Shown: positions 8,468-18,910, counted from the stretch's first letter. The stretch: 64,000 nt of DNA from Streptomyces albipurpureus (GCF_023701525.1 NZ_JAMQAW010000001.1:222862-286861), one strand, 5' to 3'. Notes: generated from the sequence alone by a model not told the origin. A program made the numbers and translations.

Positions 8468-9319
8468 ATGACAGCGAATGCACAGCAGGAAACGGTGTTG
8501 GTGACGGCGGCGACGGGCAAGACGGGCCGACGGGTGGTAGCGCGGCTCCAGGCTCGCGGGGTGCCGGTGCGGGCGGGTTCGCGTACTCCGGGGGCCGGTG
8601 GGGGCGAGGTTGTCTTCGACTGGGACTCGGCGGCCACCTGGGGCCCGGCACTGGTCGGGGTGGACTCGGCCTATGTGGCCTTCTACCCGGATCTGGCGGC
8701 TCCGGGGGCAGTCGAGGCGATGAGCGGGTTCGGCCGGGTGGCGGCGGAGCAGGGTGTGCGGCACCTGGTGCTGCTGTCGGGGCGCGGTGAGCCGGATGCG
8801 GTGGTGTCGGAGGAGGCCCTGCGTGCTTCGGGGGTGCCGCTGACCGTCGTACGGGCGGCGTTCTTCGCTCAGAACTTCTCCGAGGGCGTGCTGGCCGACC
8901 TTGTCGCCGGCGGTGCGATCGCCTTCCCCGGTGCTCAGACGCCGGAGCCCTTCATTGACGCGGACGACATCGCGGACGTGGTGGTGGCCGCGCTCACCGA
9001 GGGCGGCCATCGGGGGAAGGTCCATGAGGTCACCGGCCCTCGGCTGGTCACCTTTGGCGAGGCCGCGGCGGAGTTGGGGTCCGCGCTGGGCCGTGAGGTC
9101 CGGTATCTGCCGGTTTCGGGTCCAGAGTTCGCCGCCCTGCTCCAGCAGGCGGGCTTCCCGGAGCCGGACGCGCAGTGGCTGGCGGCTCTGTGCACGATGC
9201 TGATGGACGGTCACAACGCATCGACGACGAACGCGGTGCGGGAGGTGCTGGGGCGTGATCCGAAGGACTTCAAGGACTTCGCCCGGGACGCGGTGGCGGC
9301 GGACGCCTGGCATAGCTGA
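8468..9319 (+). CDS. NmrA-type NAD(P)-binding oxidoreductase
   Basis: A 283-residue atypical short-chain dehydrogenase of the NmrA/NAD(P)H-binding group. The Rossmann motif GxxGxxG is seen as VTAATGKTGRRVVARL at the N-terminus, and the family trait FAQNFSEGVLADLVAGGAIAFPG lies in the middle, followed by FIDADDIADVVVAAL. Such proteins act as quinone reductases, redox sensors or isomerases; the substrate cannot be told. The ATG at 8468 is the start that keeps the Rossmann strand at the N-terminus; the upstream in-frame ATG at 8432 is less likely. Its divergent partner is the AraC regulator. Confidence 0.87.
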   Translation: MTANAQQETVLVTAATGKTGRRVVARLQARGVPVRAGSRTPGAGGGEVVFDWDSAATWGPALVGVDSAYVAFYPDLAAPGAVEAMSGFGRVAAEQGVRHLVLLSGRGEPDAVVSEEALRASGVPLTVVRAAFFAQNFSEGVLADLVAGGAIAFPGAQTPEPFIDADDIADVVVAALTEGGHRGKVHEVTGPRLVTFGEAAAELGSALGREVRYLPVSGPEFAALLQQAGFPEPDAQWLAALCTMLMDGHNASTTNAVREVLGRDPKDFKDFARDAVAADAWHS

Positions 9320-9380
9320 CTGGTCCCGGCGCTGGAACCGCGCTGGAACCGCGGTGAGCGCGGAGGTCCGGCGAGGTGTG

Positions 9381-9406
9381 GTGGGCGCTGGACTTCCGGC
9401 GCCCAC
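9381..9406. terminator. hairpin between convergent genes
   Basis: GTGGGCGC (9381-9388) pairs perfectly with GCGCCCAC (9399-9406) around a 10-base loop. It lies between the convergent NmrA-type gene and the DNA ligase and could end both transcripts. Confidence 0.5.
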
Positions 9407-9465
9407 GACCCGTCGGGGCGCCGAGTCGGCGAACGGGATGCGGAGCGCCCGGCGGGGTTGCCCGC

Positions 9466-11046
<1,581 letters not shown>

Positions 11047-11832
11047 GTGGCCATGGTGCATCGCGACGCCGAGTGCCGCATCCGGGAGCCGCTGACTGCC
11101 GCACCGCCCACAGCGCGGCGCTCAAGACGGGGGCCTGGCGGCGGCCATCAGTCCCGCGCCATCGCTCGTCGACCGCTTCGGCAACGGGCACTGCGCGGCC
11201 CGGCCCCGGTGACCAGGGGGGGAATCCATCGGAGTGATGCCATCGGTGCGGCCTCCGTTCCCTCCCTTCGGGCATTTCCCTCCGCGCCCACAGCGCGGGG
11301 CTCTCCCTTGAGCGACGGAGAACATGGCAGAACTCGGAACCAGGAGTGTCCCGCGGCTTCCGGCCGCTGTGGCGGCGCGTAACGCCGGTGAGAAGCCGGG
11401 CAGACCACCCTCAACCGGTCCCTGAGCGAGGTCGCGTGGACTGAGCGCGACCGGGCCGCCCACCCGTGTCACCGCCGGACAGCTCGTACCGCGCCACCGG
11501 TCCGATGGGCAACTGCCGGGCCGAATCCGCTCTGTTGCATACTGATGCGGGACTCGCGGGATACACGCCCCAACTCCTCCCCACCACGCCTCTGTTTCCC
11601 TGTGCGACAGCTCTGTTCAGACCACAGCGCCAGGGGACGGAGCTCGCGGCGTACCGTGGCGCGGGGTGGGATTGCCTGGGGTGTGCCGTCTCGGAGGGCA
11701 GTCGCGGACATCGGGCAGAACCGGGGGTGAGTGCCGTGCGAGGCGAGCGCGAAGGAGTGCGCCGGCGGTGCGCGGAGCCATGGCCGGGCCGCGGCGGTCA
11801 TCCGGCGGTGGACCCCGGAACGGGTGGTGTCC
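11047..11832. other. gene-free stretch, 786 bases
   Basis: No frame here has convincing codon bias or family resemblance. The motif CGCCCACAGCGCGGNGCTC appears twice, at 11105-11123 and 11285-11303, possibly by chance in such GC-rich DNA. The right end should hold the promoter of the membrane-protein operon that begins at 11833. Confidence 0.5.
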
Positions 11833-13017
11833 ATGGATGACCTGAGCATGACCGCTCCGGCCGCCCTCCTCTTCGGGGCCTTCCTGCTCAAACTCCCCGC
11901 GCTGGTCCGCAATCGGCAGGACATCCTGCTGAGGGCGGTCTGTGGACTGCTGCTGGTCGCCAGCCTGGTCTTCCTCCTGGCCGCGGTGCCGACGGTGGCG
12001 GCGATCAACCGGATCTCCGGAGTGCCCAATCTCGCCGCCCCGCTGGTCTACAGCGTACTGACGGCCTTCAGCGGCGCCTGTGTCGTCCTCATCATCATCT
12101 GGCGCGGCGGCACAACGGATCAGACCCGGCGGGCGTCCACCCTCTGCGTGATCGCCTACGGCCTGGTGATCGTCGCGTTGAACCTCCTGTTCCTGCTCGG
12201 AGACGCGCCGGTCGAGCGGCGTGAGGACCTGGACACCTACTACGCCAACACCCCGTTCATCCGCGAGATGATCGTGCTGTACCTGCTGGCGCACAGTGTG
12301 GCCGCCGTGGTGATGACGGTGCTGTGCTGGCGGTGGTCACTCCAGGTCAAGGGGGTGCTGCGAGTCGGCCTTTTGCTGATCTTCGGCGGTTACATCCTCA
12401 ATCTCGGCTTCGATGTGGCGAAGTTGCTCGCTGTCGGCGCGCGTTGGACCGGCCATGACTGGGACACGCTGTCCACCGATGTGGCCCGGCCCCTTGCCTC
12501 GGTGGCAGCGCCGCTGGTCGGAGGGGGTTTCGTCCTTCCGCTGGTGACTCAGCGGGTGGGCATCGGCTGGCGTACCGCGGTGCGTTACCGCCGACTCGCG
12601 ACGCTTCAGAGGCAATTGACGGCCGACGCCGGCCGCAGCGGGCCCGGGGTGGCCATCGGCCCCTGGGCACCACTGGAGCTGCGGCTCACCCAGCGCGAGG
12701 CGGCCATCCACGATGGGATCATCGGCCTGCGCCCGTACTTCGACCGCTTGGTGCACAGCGATGTCCACGGCCGTGCGCTGGCTCAGGGGCATCCACCGGC
12801 CCAGGCTCGCATTCTGGCGGACGCGGCCATGATCGCGGCGGCGAGCCGGGTGCAGTCGGCGCATCCCGGCCGGACCACCCTTGCCGAAGGCAAGGAGTCC
12901 GTGCAACCTTCCACCCAAGCGGATGATCTTGTACGGATGTCCCTCGCCCTACGCCATTCACCACTCGTCCACGAAGCGAGCCGCCGCGCGGCCACATCGG
13001 AGAGCAGCAACTCATGA
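11833..13017 (+). CDS. MAB_1171c-like (DUF6545-type) membrane protein, copy 1
   Basis: A 394-residue protein with about seven membrane segments in the first 245 residues and a soluble C-terminal domain of about 140 residues. It resembles the MAB_1171c family of putative transporters (DUF6545), whose function is unknown. The loop YYANTPFIREMIVLYLLAH is almost identical to copy 2 at 15355, as are AAINRISGVPNLAAPLVY and the C-terminal RLTQREAAIHDGIIGLRPYFD. I chose ATG 11833; GTG codons two and three positions upstream are alternatives. Its stop overlaps the next gene's ATG (ATGA at 13014), so the two are translationally coupled. Confidence 0.8.
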   Translation: MDDLSMTAPAALLFGAFLLKLPALVRNRQDILLRAVCGLLLVASLVFLLAAVPTVAAINRISGVPNLAAPLVYSVLTAFSGACVVLIIIWRGGTTDQTRRASTLCVIAYGLVIVALNLLFLLGDAPVERREDLDTYYANTPFIREMIVLYLLAHSVAAVVMTVLCWRWSLQVKGVLRVGLLLIFGGYILNLGFDVAKLLAVGARWTGHDWDTLSTDVARPLASVAAPLVGGGFVLPLVTQRVGIGWRTAVRYRRLATLQRQLTADAGRSGPGVAIGPWAPLELRLTQREAAIHDGIIGLRPYFDRLVHSDVHGRALAQGHPPAQARILADAAMIAAASRVQSAHPGRTTLAEGKESVQPSTQADDLVRMSLALRHSPLVHEASRRAATSESSNS

Positions 13018-14492
13018 GTGATCCCCTGAGATCCCCCCGGAGAACCCGCAGCCGCCGGGCAGTGATCATCGGAGGAGGGTTCGCGGGCGTCCTGGCCGCC
13101 GCAGCGTGTCGGGCATTCGTGGACGAGGTGACCATCGTGGAGCGGGATGTCCTGCCGAATGGCCCCCTCCCCCGCAAGGGCCTTCCACAAGCCCGCCATC
13201 TGCATGCCCTCTGGTCGGGCGGCGCGAACGCGGTCGAGTCACTCGTCCCCGGGGTGACCGGGAAACTACTGGCCGCGGGGGCACGCCGAGTCCCGCTGCC
13301 CACCGGGATGGTGTCCCTCTCACCGGGCGGTTGGTACCGGCGCTGGCCTGAGTCGCACTACCTCATCGCCTGCAGCCGCGATCTCCTGGACTGGGCGATC
13401 AGGGATCTGGTGCTGCGGCAGTCGCATGTCACGGTGGTGGAGAGCGCCGAACCGGTGGGGCTGATCGGCGACGCACGGCGTATCGACGGCGTACGAATAC
13501 GGTTGGAGGACGGTTCCGAACAGCAGTTGGCGGCCGATCTCGTCGTCGATGCCTCGGGCCGTTCCTCCCGCGGCCCGCAGTGGCTCAAGGACCTGGGGGT
13601 CAGCCCGGTGCGGGAGTTGGCAGTCGATGCCGGAGTCGCCTACGCCAGCCGGGTCTATCGAGCGCCAGCCGGATCCGAGGACTCCCCTCTCTTCATCATC
13701 CAGCCCGACTCCCGGCTGCCTGGCCCCGGCCAGTCCGCGGGCATCATGCCGATAGAGGATCAGCGTTGGCTGGTGAGCCTCTCGGGCACTCGTGGTGGTG
13801 AGCCCACCGACGATGAGTCCACCTACCTTGACTTCGCCAAAGGCGTGCGCCACCCCCTGGTCGGTGAACTCATCGCGGATGCCGAACCGCTGAGCGAGAT
13901 CACCGTCACCCGGAGCACGGTGAATCGACGGCGGCTCTACGAGCGGTGCCGACACACTCCGGAGGGCTATGTGGCGATCGGTGACGCCGTCGCCGCCCTC
14001 AACCCGGTCTACGGCCAGGGCATGTCGGTGGCCGCGCTGGGAGCCGTGGCGCTGCGGGGCGAGCTGCGCCGGGCCGGGGTCACAGCGCCGGGGCTCGCCC
14101 GTCGCGCCCAGCGGGCGATCGCCCGCCCCACACAGGTGGCTTGGGGCCTCGCCACCGGCCAGGACATCTTCTATCCCGGCGCCCGGGGACGGCTGCCCAA
14201 CGCCGCGGATCGGCTGCTGAGTCGCTATGTCAATCGACTGGTGAAGACCTCGACCGGGTCCTACTCCATGGCCAAGGCGCTCACCGATGTGATGACGCTC
14301 CAATCCGGCTTTGACCGGTTGGTCCGCCCCGACGTTCTGATCGGGGCGGTACGGGGACCCCTGCGGCCGAGGCTCTCCAAGCCGCCACTGACCCGGCGGG
14401 AGTTGGGATTCCTCCGCCCCGGAGGGAGCGGTGCGAGCGGCCCCGACGCGCGCGACGGCGTCCGGCGCGATTCCGGCCGAACCGAGCCGTAG
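13014..14492 (+). CDS. FAD-dependent oxidoreductase / monooxygenase
   Basis: A 492-residue flavoprotein. The N-terminal dinucleotide-binding motif GGGFAG is at residues 20-25 (VIIGGGFAGVLAAAACRAF), followed by the acidic end of strand 2 (VTIVERD). The second FAD motif GDAVAALNPVYGQGMSVAA lies near residue 325. This pattern fits the group A FAD monooxygenase / geranylgeranyl-reductase-like family. The substrate is unknown; the family often acts on lipophilic or polyketide compounds. It overlaps the stop of the membrane-protein gene by 4 bases, so a joint role is likely. The last 40 residues are low-complexity and may be dispensable. Confidence 0.85.
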   Translation: MSDPLRSPRRTRSRRAVIIGGGFAGVLAAAACRAFVDEVTIVERDVLPNGPLPRKGLPQARHLHALWSGGANAVESLVPGVTGKLLAAGARRVPLPTGMVSLSPGGWYRRWPESHYLIACSRDLLDWAIRDLVLRQSHVTVVESAEPVGLIGDARRIDGVRIRLEDGSEQQLAADLVVDASGRSSRGPQWLKDLGVSPVRELAVDAGVAYASRVYRAPAGSEDSPLFIIQPDSRLPGPGQSAGIMPIEDQRWLVSLSGTRGGEPTDDESTYLDFAKGVRHPLVGELIADAEPLSEITVTRSTVNRRRLYERCRHTPEGYVAIGDAVAALNPVYGQGMSVAALGAVALRGELRRAGVTAPGLARRAQRAIARPTQVAWGLATGQDIFYPGARGRLPNAADRLLSRYVNRLVKTSTGSYSMAKALTDVMTLQSGFDRLVRPDVLIGAVRGPLRPRLSKPPLTRRELGFLRPGGSGASGPDARDGVRRDSGRTEP

Positions 14493-14781
14493 GAGCGGGA
14501 CACCCGCTCCGGGGAGCGCACGCACGGGGAACGGCGATCGGGTCATCGGGGCCGGTGGCACACCGGCACATGCCCAGCGGTGCGGGGCTGTGGGCTGCCG
14601 TTCGGGGCCTGGCGCCGACCGCACCGCGCACTCCCCTCGGGACGCACGGCAGCCCAGGATCCACCAGACGTCACCTGATCGTGTCCAGATTCCCGATGAC
14701 GTTACCGGGAGTCCATGCCCACGCCCCCTAACCCTCGGTACGGTGTGACACCAGGCCGAGGCTGTCGAGCAGGGGAGTGGA

Positions 14782-15351
14782 GTGGGCACCAGGAGCGCCA
14801 TGCGCCAGCTTCGCGACGAACTGGCCCGCGCACTCGAAGAGGCCGGGCCGGTCGGGCCCCAGGAGGTGTTCGCCGCTCTCTGCGCCCGACTCAGCGAACG
14901 CCGCGGCCGACCGGTGGTGCTCCATCTGGTGGAGTTCCCGCCCCAGACGGCCAGTGGGCTCTATCTGGACATGGCCGACCGGGACATCATCTGCGTCCAG
15001 GCGAACACCCACCCACTGCACCAGTTGATCATTTTCGGTCATGAGGTGTGGCACATGGTGGCCGGGCACAGCACAGCGCCCGCCACCGGCCCGGTGGGCA
15101 CGACCGGTACGAGCCCGACAGGGCCGACGGCCGCCGCCCTGCTGGCCACCGACAGCGCCGGCATGGCATCGAGCGTCCAGAAACTCGCCGCACGTACCGA
15201 CTTTCGACAGGCACAGGAGTCAGAGGCCGAGACCTTCGGTCTGGAGTTGGGGGCCCAGGTGCGCAAATGGCTGGAGCGCACCCCCGACAAGGCACCCACC
15301 AGCGCAGTCGCCCAACGTATCCAGGCATCCCTCGGACACCGCCAAGGCTGA
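14782..15351 (+). CDS. ImmA/IrrE-type metallopeptidase, stand-alone
   Basis: A 189-residue protein with the zinc motif HEVWH (His87, Glu88, His91) and a downstream acidic segment QESEAETFG (Glu148/Glu150) that can supply the third ligand. The strand context IFGHEVWHMVAGH is typical of the ImmA/IrrE (DUF955) peptidases, which cleave repressors or regulators. No helix-turn-helix domain is attached. It starts at GTG 14782 with AGGGGAG close upstream. A Gly/Thr/Pro-rich insert (residues 98-118) separates the two metal-binding parts. The next gene follows after 3 bases, so both form one unit with the MAB_1171c-like copy 2. Confidence 0.82.
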   Translation: MGTRSAMRQLRDELARALEEAGPVGPQEVFAALCARLSERRGRPVVLHLVEFPPQTASGLYLDMADRDIICVQANTHPLHQLIIFGHEVWHMVAGHSTAPATGPVGTTGTSPTGPTAAALLATDSAGMASSVQKLAARTDFRQAQESEAETFGLELGAQVRKWLERTPDKAPTSAVAQRIQASLGHRQG

Positions 15352-15354
15352 TCC

Positions 15355-16794
15355 ATGCACAACAGCGACTACTACGTCCCATCGGTCGTCCTTGCCATCG
15401 CGTTGGCCGCCAAACTGCCCGCGTTACGGCGCGGCTGGCGCGACCCCCTGGTGCGTTCGGTGCACTTTCTCCTCTTCACCGCATCGGCGTGCTTCGTACT
15501 CGCCGCTCCAGCCACCATCGCGCGCATCAACCGCCTCACCGGCGAGCCGAACATCGCGGCCCCCCTGGTCTACTGCTTCCTCTGCGCGTTCAGCTGTACG
15601 TGTCTGATCCTGATCGCCAAATGGCGGGGCGGGGCGCCGGAGCGGGTACGGCGCGGCACCCGCGGATGGGTCATCGCGTACGGCACCGTCATCGCGGCCC
15701 TCGGCGTCCTCTTCGCGCTCGGGGACGCCCCGGTGGAGCGATTGCGGGACTTCGACACCTACTACGCGAACACCCCGTTCCTCCGCGAGATGATCGTCCT
15801 CTATCTGCTGGCCCACACCGTCGCGGCCCTGGTGACCACGATGATGTGTCTGCTGTGGGCCCGTGCGGTGGGCCAGTGGCTCCGGGCGGGGCTCTGTCTG
15901 CTGGTGGCCGGGTTCTTCTTCAACCTGTCCTTCGGCATCGCCAAACTGACCGCGGTGGCGGCTCGATGGGCGGGGCACGACTGGGACGAACTGAGTACGA
16001 CGGCGGCGCCTCTCTTGGCCTCCACCGGGGGTTTGACCACCGCGATCGGCTTTCTGGTGCCGCTGCTCGGTCCGCGCTGCGCCGCAGCGCTCTACGCAGG
16101 CCTCACCTACACCCGGCTCGGCGCCCTCTGGCACTGGCTCAGTCCGGCCCAGCGAGGAGGGGACACCACCGCCCGACCCAGGATTCCCTGGTGGGCCGCG
16201 CCCGAACTGCGACTGACGGTCCGCGAGACCGTGATCCATGACGAACTGCTGCGGCTCCAGCCCTATCTGGACGACCGGGTCCGACGCCGTGCCTACGCGT
16301 CGGCGGTCATCGGCTATGCGCCGCGGCGGTGCGCCAAGGCGGTGGGCGTCGCGGCGATGGTGATCACCGCGGTGGAGGCGCGCCGCGTCGGGGAACCGCC
16401 GAGCGAGGCCTCGGACCGCGCCCAGGCGGGGGTGCGCGCCCTGACCGCGGCACTCAGCCCCGGCCGCGAAGGACTCGTACGACTCTCCCAGATACTGCGC
16501 TCCCCCTATCTGACGGATGCCGTACGCAAGGAGGCCGCCGGAGCGGGACTGCCCCCTTCACCGCATGCCAGAAGTACCTCGAAGGCTCCGAACGGCTCCT
16601 CACCCACGCAGACCGAGCCGTCGAAGGCGCCAGGAGAGGAGGCGTGGCCCGTGACGGGCGAGCCCGACCCCACCATCACCGGGGGATCGCTCTGTCGCAC
16701 CCCATGTCGTCGCGGAATCACCTGGTTGTCGTACTGGTTCCGCTGTGCGGTCCAACCGTCCGCCTCCAAGGGATCGCCCACCGACCCCGGATGA
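15355..16794 (+). CDS. MAB_1171c-like (DUF6545-type) membrane protein, copy 2
   Basis: A 479-residue paralogue of the 11833 gene. About seven membrane segments cover residues 5-245, with the shared loop YYANTPFLREMIVLYLLAH and the matching cytoplasmic start APELRLTVRETVIHDELLRLQPYLD. Homology fades near residue 395; the remaining 85 residues are low-complexity (STSKAPNGSSPTQTEPSK) and end in a Cys/Trp-rich segment, possibly read-through of degraded sequence. Codon 24 (15424-15426) is TTA, so translation may depend on bldA. It follows the metallopeptidase by 3 bases. Confidence 0.8.
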   Translation: MHNSDYYVPSVVLAIALAAKLPALRRGWRDPLVRSVHFLLFTASACFVLAAPATIARINRLTGEPNIAAPLVYCFLCAFSCTCLILIAKWRGGAPERVRRGTRGWVIAYGTVIAALGVLFALGDAPVERLRDFDTYYANTPFLREMIVLYLLAHTVAALVTTMMCLLWARAVGQWLRAGLCLLVAGFFFNLSFGIAKLTAVAARWAGHDWDELSTTAAPLLASTGGLTTAIGFLVPLLGPRCAAALYAGLTYTRLGALWHWLSPAQRGGDTTARPRIPWWAAPELRLTVRETVIHDELLRLQPYLDDRVRRRAYASAVIGYAPRRCAKAVGVAAMVITAVEARRVGEPPSEASDRAQAGVRALTAALSPGREGLVRLSQILRSPYLTDAVRKEAAGAGLPPSPHARSTSKAPNGSSPTQTEPSKAPGEEAWPVTGEPDPTITGGSLCRTPCRRGITWLSYWFRCAVQPSASKGSPTDPG

Positions 16795-16822
16795 GCTGCG
16801 AAGAAGCCCCACCCGCCCCTAC

Positions 16823-16838
16823 TGTGACATAGGTCACA
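16823..16838. promoter_or_regulatory. CRP-like binding site
   Basis: TGTGACATAGGTCACA is a perfect 6-4-6 inverted repeat. It matches both the E. coli-type TGTGA-N6-TCACA and the GTG-N6-GNCAC pattern reported for Streptomyces Crp. It lies 93 bases before the SsgA-like start codon. Binding is inferred from pattern only. Confidence 0.55.
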
Positions 16839-16930
16839 GCGTCTGATCGCCCTCCTGGTGAAGTGCTGTGGCACCGAACTGCGTCGTAGATCGCAAGGAG
16901 TTGAACAATCAACCGCAGAGGAGCGACTTG

Positions 16931-17359
16931 ATGTTCCCCACTGTTGAACAGTCGATCCCGGCACACCTCATCAGCGATGCGCCGCAACCCGTGCCCGTGA
17001 CGGTGGGTCTGCACTACAGCGCCCATGACCCGCTCGCCGTCCGGATGATCTTTCCCACCGCGGTTTCCCTCGATGGTGCCTGTGTGACCTGGACTTTCGC
17101 CCGGGAATTGCTGGACTCGGGACTGCACACCCCGTCCGGTGAGGGCGATGTGCACATCTGGCCCTATGACCGGGCACAGACCATGGTGGAGTTGCGCTCC
17201 GCCGAGGGGGTGGCACTGATGCGCTTCGCGAGCGGTCGGCTGCGGCACTTCCTCCTCCACTCCTATGCGACCGTCCCGGCGGAGTTGGAGAGCCGGGCAC
17301 TCGACATCGACACAGGCCTGGCCGCCCTGCTCGGTGAGGCCAAGGACTGGCAGGACTGA
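16931..17359 (+). CDS. SsgA-like sporulation / cell-division protein
   Basis: A 142-residue member of the SsgA-like protein (SALP) family, found only in morphologically complex actinomycetes, where members steer septum site choice and spore-wall synthesis. Hallmarks are VTVGLHYSAHDPLAVRMIF, VTWTFARELLDSGLHTPSGEGDVHIWPYDR and the acidic end DIDTGLAALLGEAKDW. I chose ATG 16931 (MFPTVEQSI), preceded by GAGGAGCG, because the family starts there; the upstream frame to 16868 has no similarity. Which SALP it is cannot be decided by eye. A CRP-like palindrome lies 93 bases upstream, which would tie it to development or germination control. Confidence 0.88.
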   Translation: MFPTVEQSIPAHLISDAPQPVPVTVGLHYSAHDPLAVRMIFPTAVSLDGACVTWTFARELLDSGLHTPSGEGDVHIWPYDRAQTMVELRSAEGVALMRFASGRLRHFLLHSYATVPAELESRALDIDTGLAALLGEAKDWQD

Positions 17360-17416
17360 CCAGGCCACCGGGGACCGGCGCCACCGCCGGGGTGGCCGCC
17401 GTACTACGGTCGAGCC

Positions 17417-18229
17417 ATGACGACTGTCGTATCCACCACGGAAGTGGGTCCGCTACTGCGCGGTTGGCGGGAGCGGCGGCGGGTGAGCCAGTTGGACTTG
17501 GCCCTGCGCGCTGACTCCTCCGCCCGGCACATCAGCTTTATCGAAACGGGGCGCTCCCGACCCAGCGAGGAGATGGTTCTCCGGCTCGCCCAGCACCTCG
17601 ACGTCCCCGTCAGGGAACGCAACTCCCTGCTGCTCGCGGCCGGCTACGCCCCTCGATACGCCGAAACCCCACTCACCGATCCCTCGATGCTGGGGCTACG
17701 CGAAGGTATGGAGCGGCTGCTCAAGGGCTATGAGCCCTATCCTGCACTCGTGGTGAACGGCGTCTATGACGTGGTGGCGGCCAACCGCGGTATCGCCATG
17801 CTGCTGGAGGGCATACCCGGCCATCTGCTGGTGCCCCCGCTCAACGCCATGCGGATCACCCTCCACCCCGAGGGGCTGGCCCCACGCATTCGGAACCTAC
17901 CGGAGTGGCGCGGCCATCTACGGGCCCAGATGGAGCGCCAGATCGCCCTCGCCCGCTCCCCCGAACTGTGCTCGCTCTACGAGGAGGTCAGCGCCTACCC
18001 CCCACCGCCGGGGGGCTTCGATGCGATCACGGAACAGCAGGATCCGGCTCCGTACCCCTTCTTCGCCCTACCGATGCGGATCGAACACGACGGGCGGGTG
18101 CTGTCCTTCGTCTCGTCCATCTCCACCTTCAACACGCCCATGGATGTGACGGTCGCCGAGTTGGCCATCGAGACCTTCCTCCCGGCCGATCCGGCGACCG
18201 TCGACTATCTGCGCTCCCTCACGCTCTGA
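17417..18229 (+). CDS. XRE-family regulator with MmyB-like domain
   Basis: A 270-residue regulator. Residues 8-70 form an XRE helix-turn-helix (LLRGWRERRRVSQLDLALRADSSARHISFIETGRSRPS). The remaining 200 residues match the MmyB-type ligand-binding domain, a PAS-like fold, with YPALVVNGVYDVVAANRGIAMLL as the typical start. Such regulators usually control neighbouring oxidoreductases and may bind fatty-acid-like ligands. Its end overlaps the convergent four-helix membrane gene by 11 bases. The target is unknown; the nearest candidates are the divergent oxidoreductase-type loci around it. Confidence 0.87.
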   Translation: MTTVVSTTEVGPLLRGWRERRRVSQLDLALRADSSARHISFIETGRSRPSEEMVLRLAQHLDVPVRERNSLLLAAGYAPRYAETPLTDPSMLGLREGMERLLKGYEPYPALVVNGVYDVVAANRGIAMLLEGIPGHLLVPPLNAMRITLHPEGLAPRIRNLPEWRGHLRAQMERQIALARSPELCSLYEEVSAYPPPPGGFDAITEQQDPAPYPFFALPMRIEHDGRVLSFVSSISTFNTPMDVTVAELAIETFLPADPATVDYLRSLTL

Positions 18230-18647
18230 CGGCGTTGGACCGGACGCCGAGGGCTGCCCACTGGAGGGCGGCGAATCCGCCCACCACCAGCGCCTGGAGC
18301 ACGATCCACACCGAGCCCGCGAGGGTCGGGTCAAACCACAGGAGGGGCGAGAGCAAGCTCAGCGCGGCCCATAGGGCATTGGCTTCGATCAGCAGCTTCA
18401 CCGAGAACCCGGACGGGTTCCGCTGCGCGCCGAGCGCGCCCACACCCATGGTGAACACCAGCAGGAAGACGCCAAGGCCGAGGAGGACGCCGTCGTCGAC
18501 CCCGGTCAGTCGGGCGACGGTCCCGGGAGCCACCGCGTAGACCAGCCCGTTGACCCCGGTGACGACGGCATCGAGCAGAAGGAAGCGGCGGAGCATGCGC
18601 TGCGGCTCGGAGGTGCGGGCGATACCGGTGAGGAGTGTGGCGGACAT
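18219..18647 (-). CDS. small four-helix membrane protein
   Basis: A 142-residue protein with four hydrophobic segments at about residues 22-45, 55-72, 85-105 and 110-135. The first begins RRFLLLDAVVTGVNGLVYAVAPGTVARL. Four-helix proteins of this kind are common in actinobacteria but lack a known function. It reads convergently into the XRE gene with an 11-base overlap. No signal peptide beyond the first helix is visible. Confidence 0.75.
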   Translation of the reverse strand: MSATLLTGIARTSEPQRMLRRFLLLDAVVTGVNGLVYAVAPGTVARLTGVDDGVLLGLGVFLLVFTMGVGALGAQRNPSGFSVKLLIEANALWAALSLLSPLLWFDPTLAGSVWIVLQALVVGGFAALQWAALGVRSNAVRA

Positions 18648-18759
18648 GGCTGATCAGCCTCCATCGAGGTCATGAGGATGGTTTTGGCCCAAGGTCCGGG
18701 CGGAGTGCGCCGCCCGGCCCCCGGTGCGACAAGACTGCCGGGACGGCCGGGAGGGGTCG

Positions 18760-18776
18760 ATTACCCGGGAGGTAAT
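18760..18776. promoter_or_regulatory. inverted repeat, candidate operator
   Basis: ATTACC and GGTAAT form a perfect 6-bp inverted repeat around CGGGA, and the flanks (GGTC left, GACC right) extend the symmetry with one offset base. It lies between the membrane gene and the divergent peroxiredoxin, 135 bases before the latter's start. Confidence 0.4.
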
Positions 18777-18910
18777 GACCGCACTGACGTGGCATGGGCG
18801 GGGGGTGATGACAGGGCCGGGCGCCGGTGGGGACAATGGTCCTGGTCCGGGCGTGAACCGGCCCCTTGCGGTCGAGCGCAGCCGTCACCACTTCGTGGTT
18901 GGAGTCCCCC

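Noticed and set aside
13320..14801. 493-residue minus-strand frame
   Set aside because: Antisense to the FAD oxidoreductase with its two FAD motifs; the product has no recognisable domain.
15048..16241. 397-residue plus-strand frame
   Set aside because: Overlaps the metallopeptidase and membrane protein in another frame and lacks any family feature.
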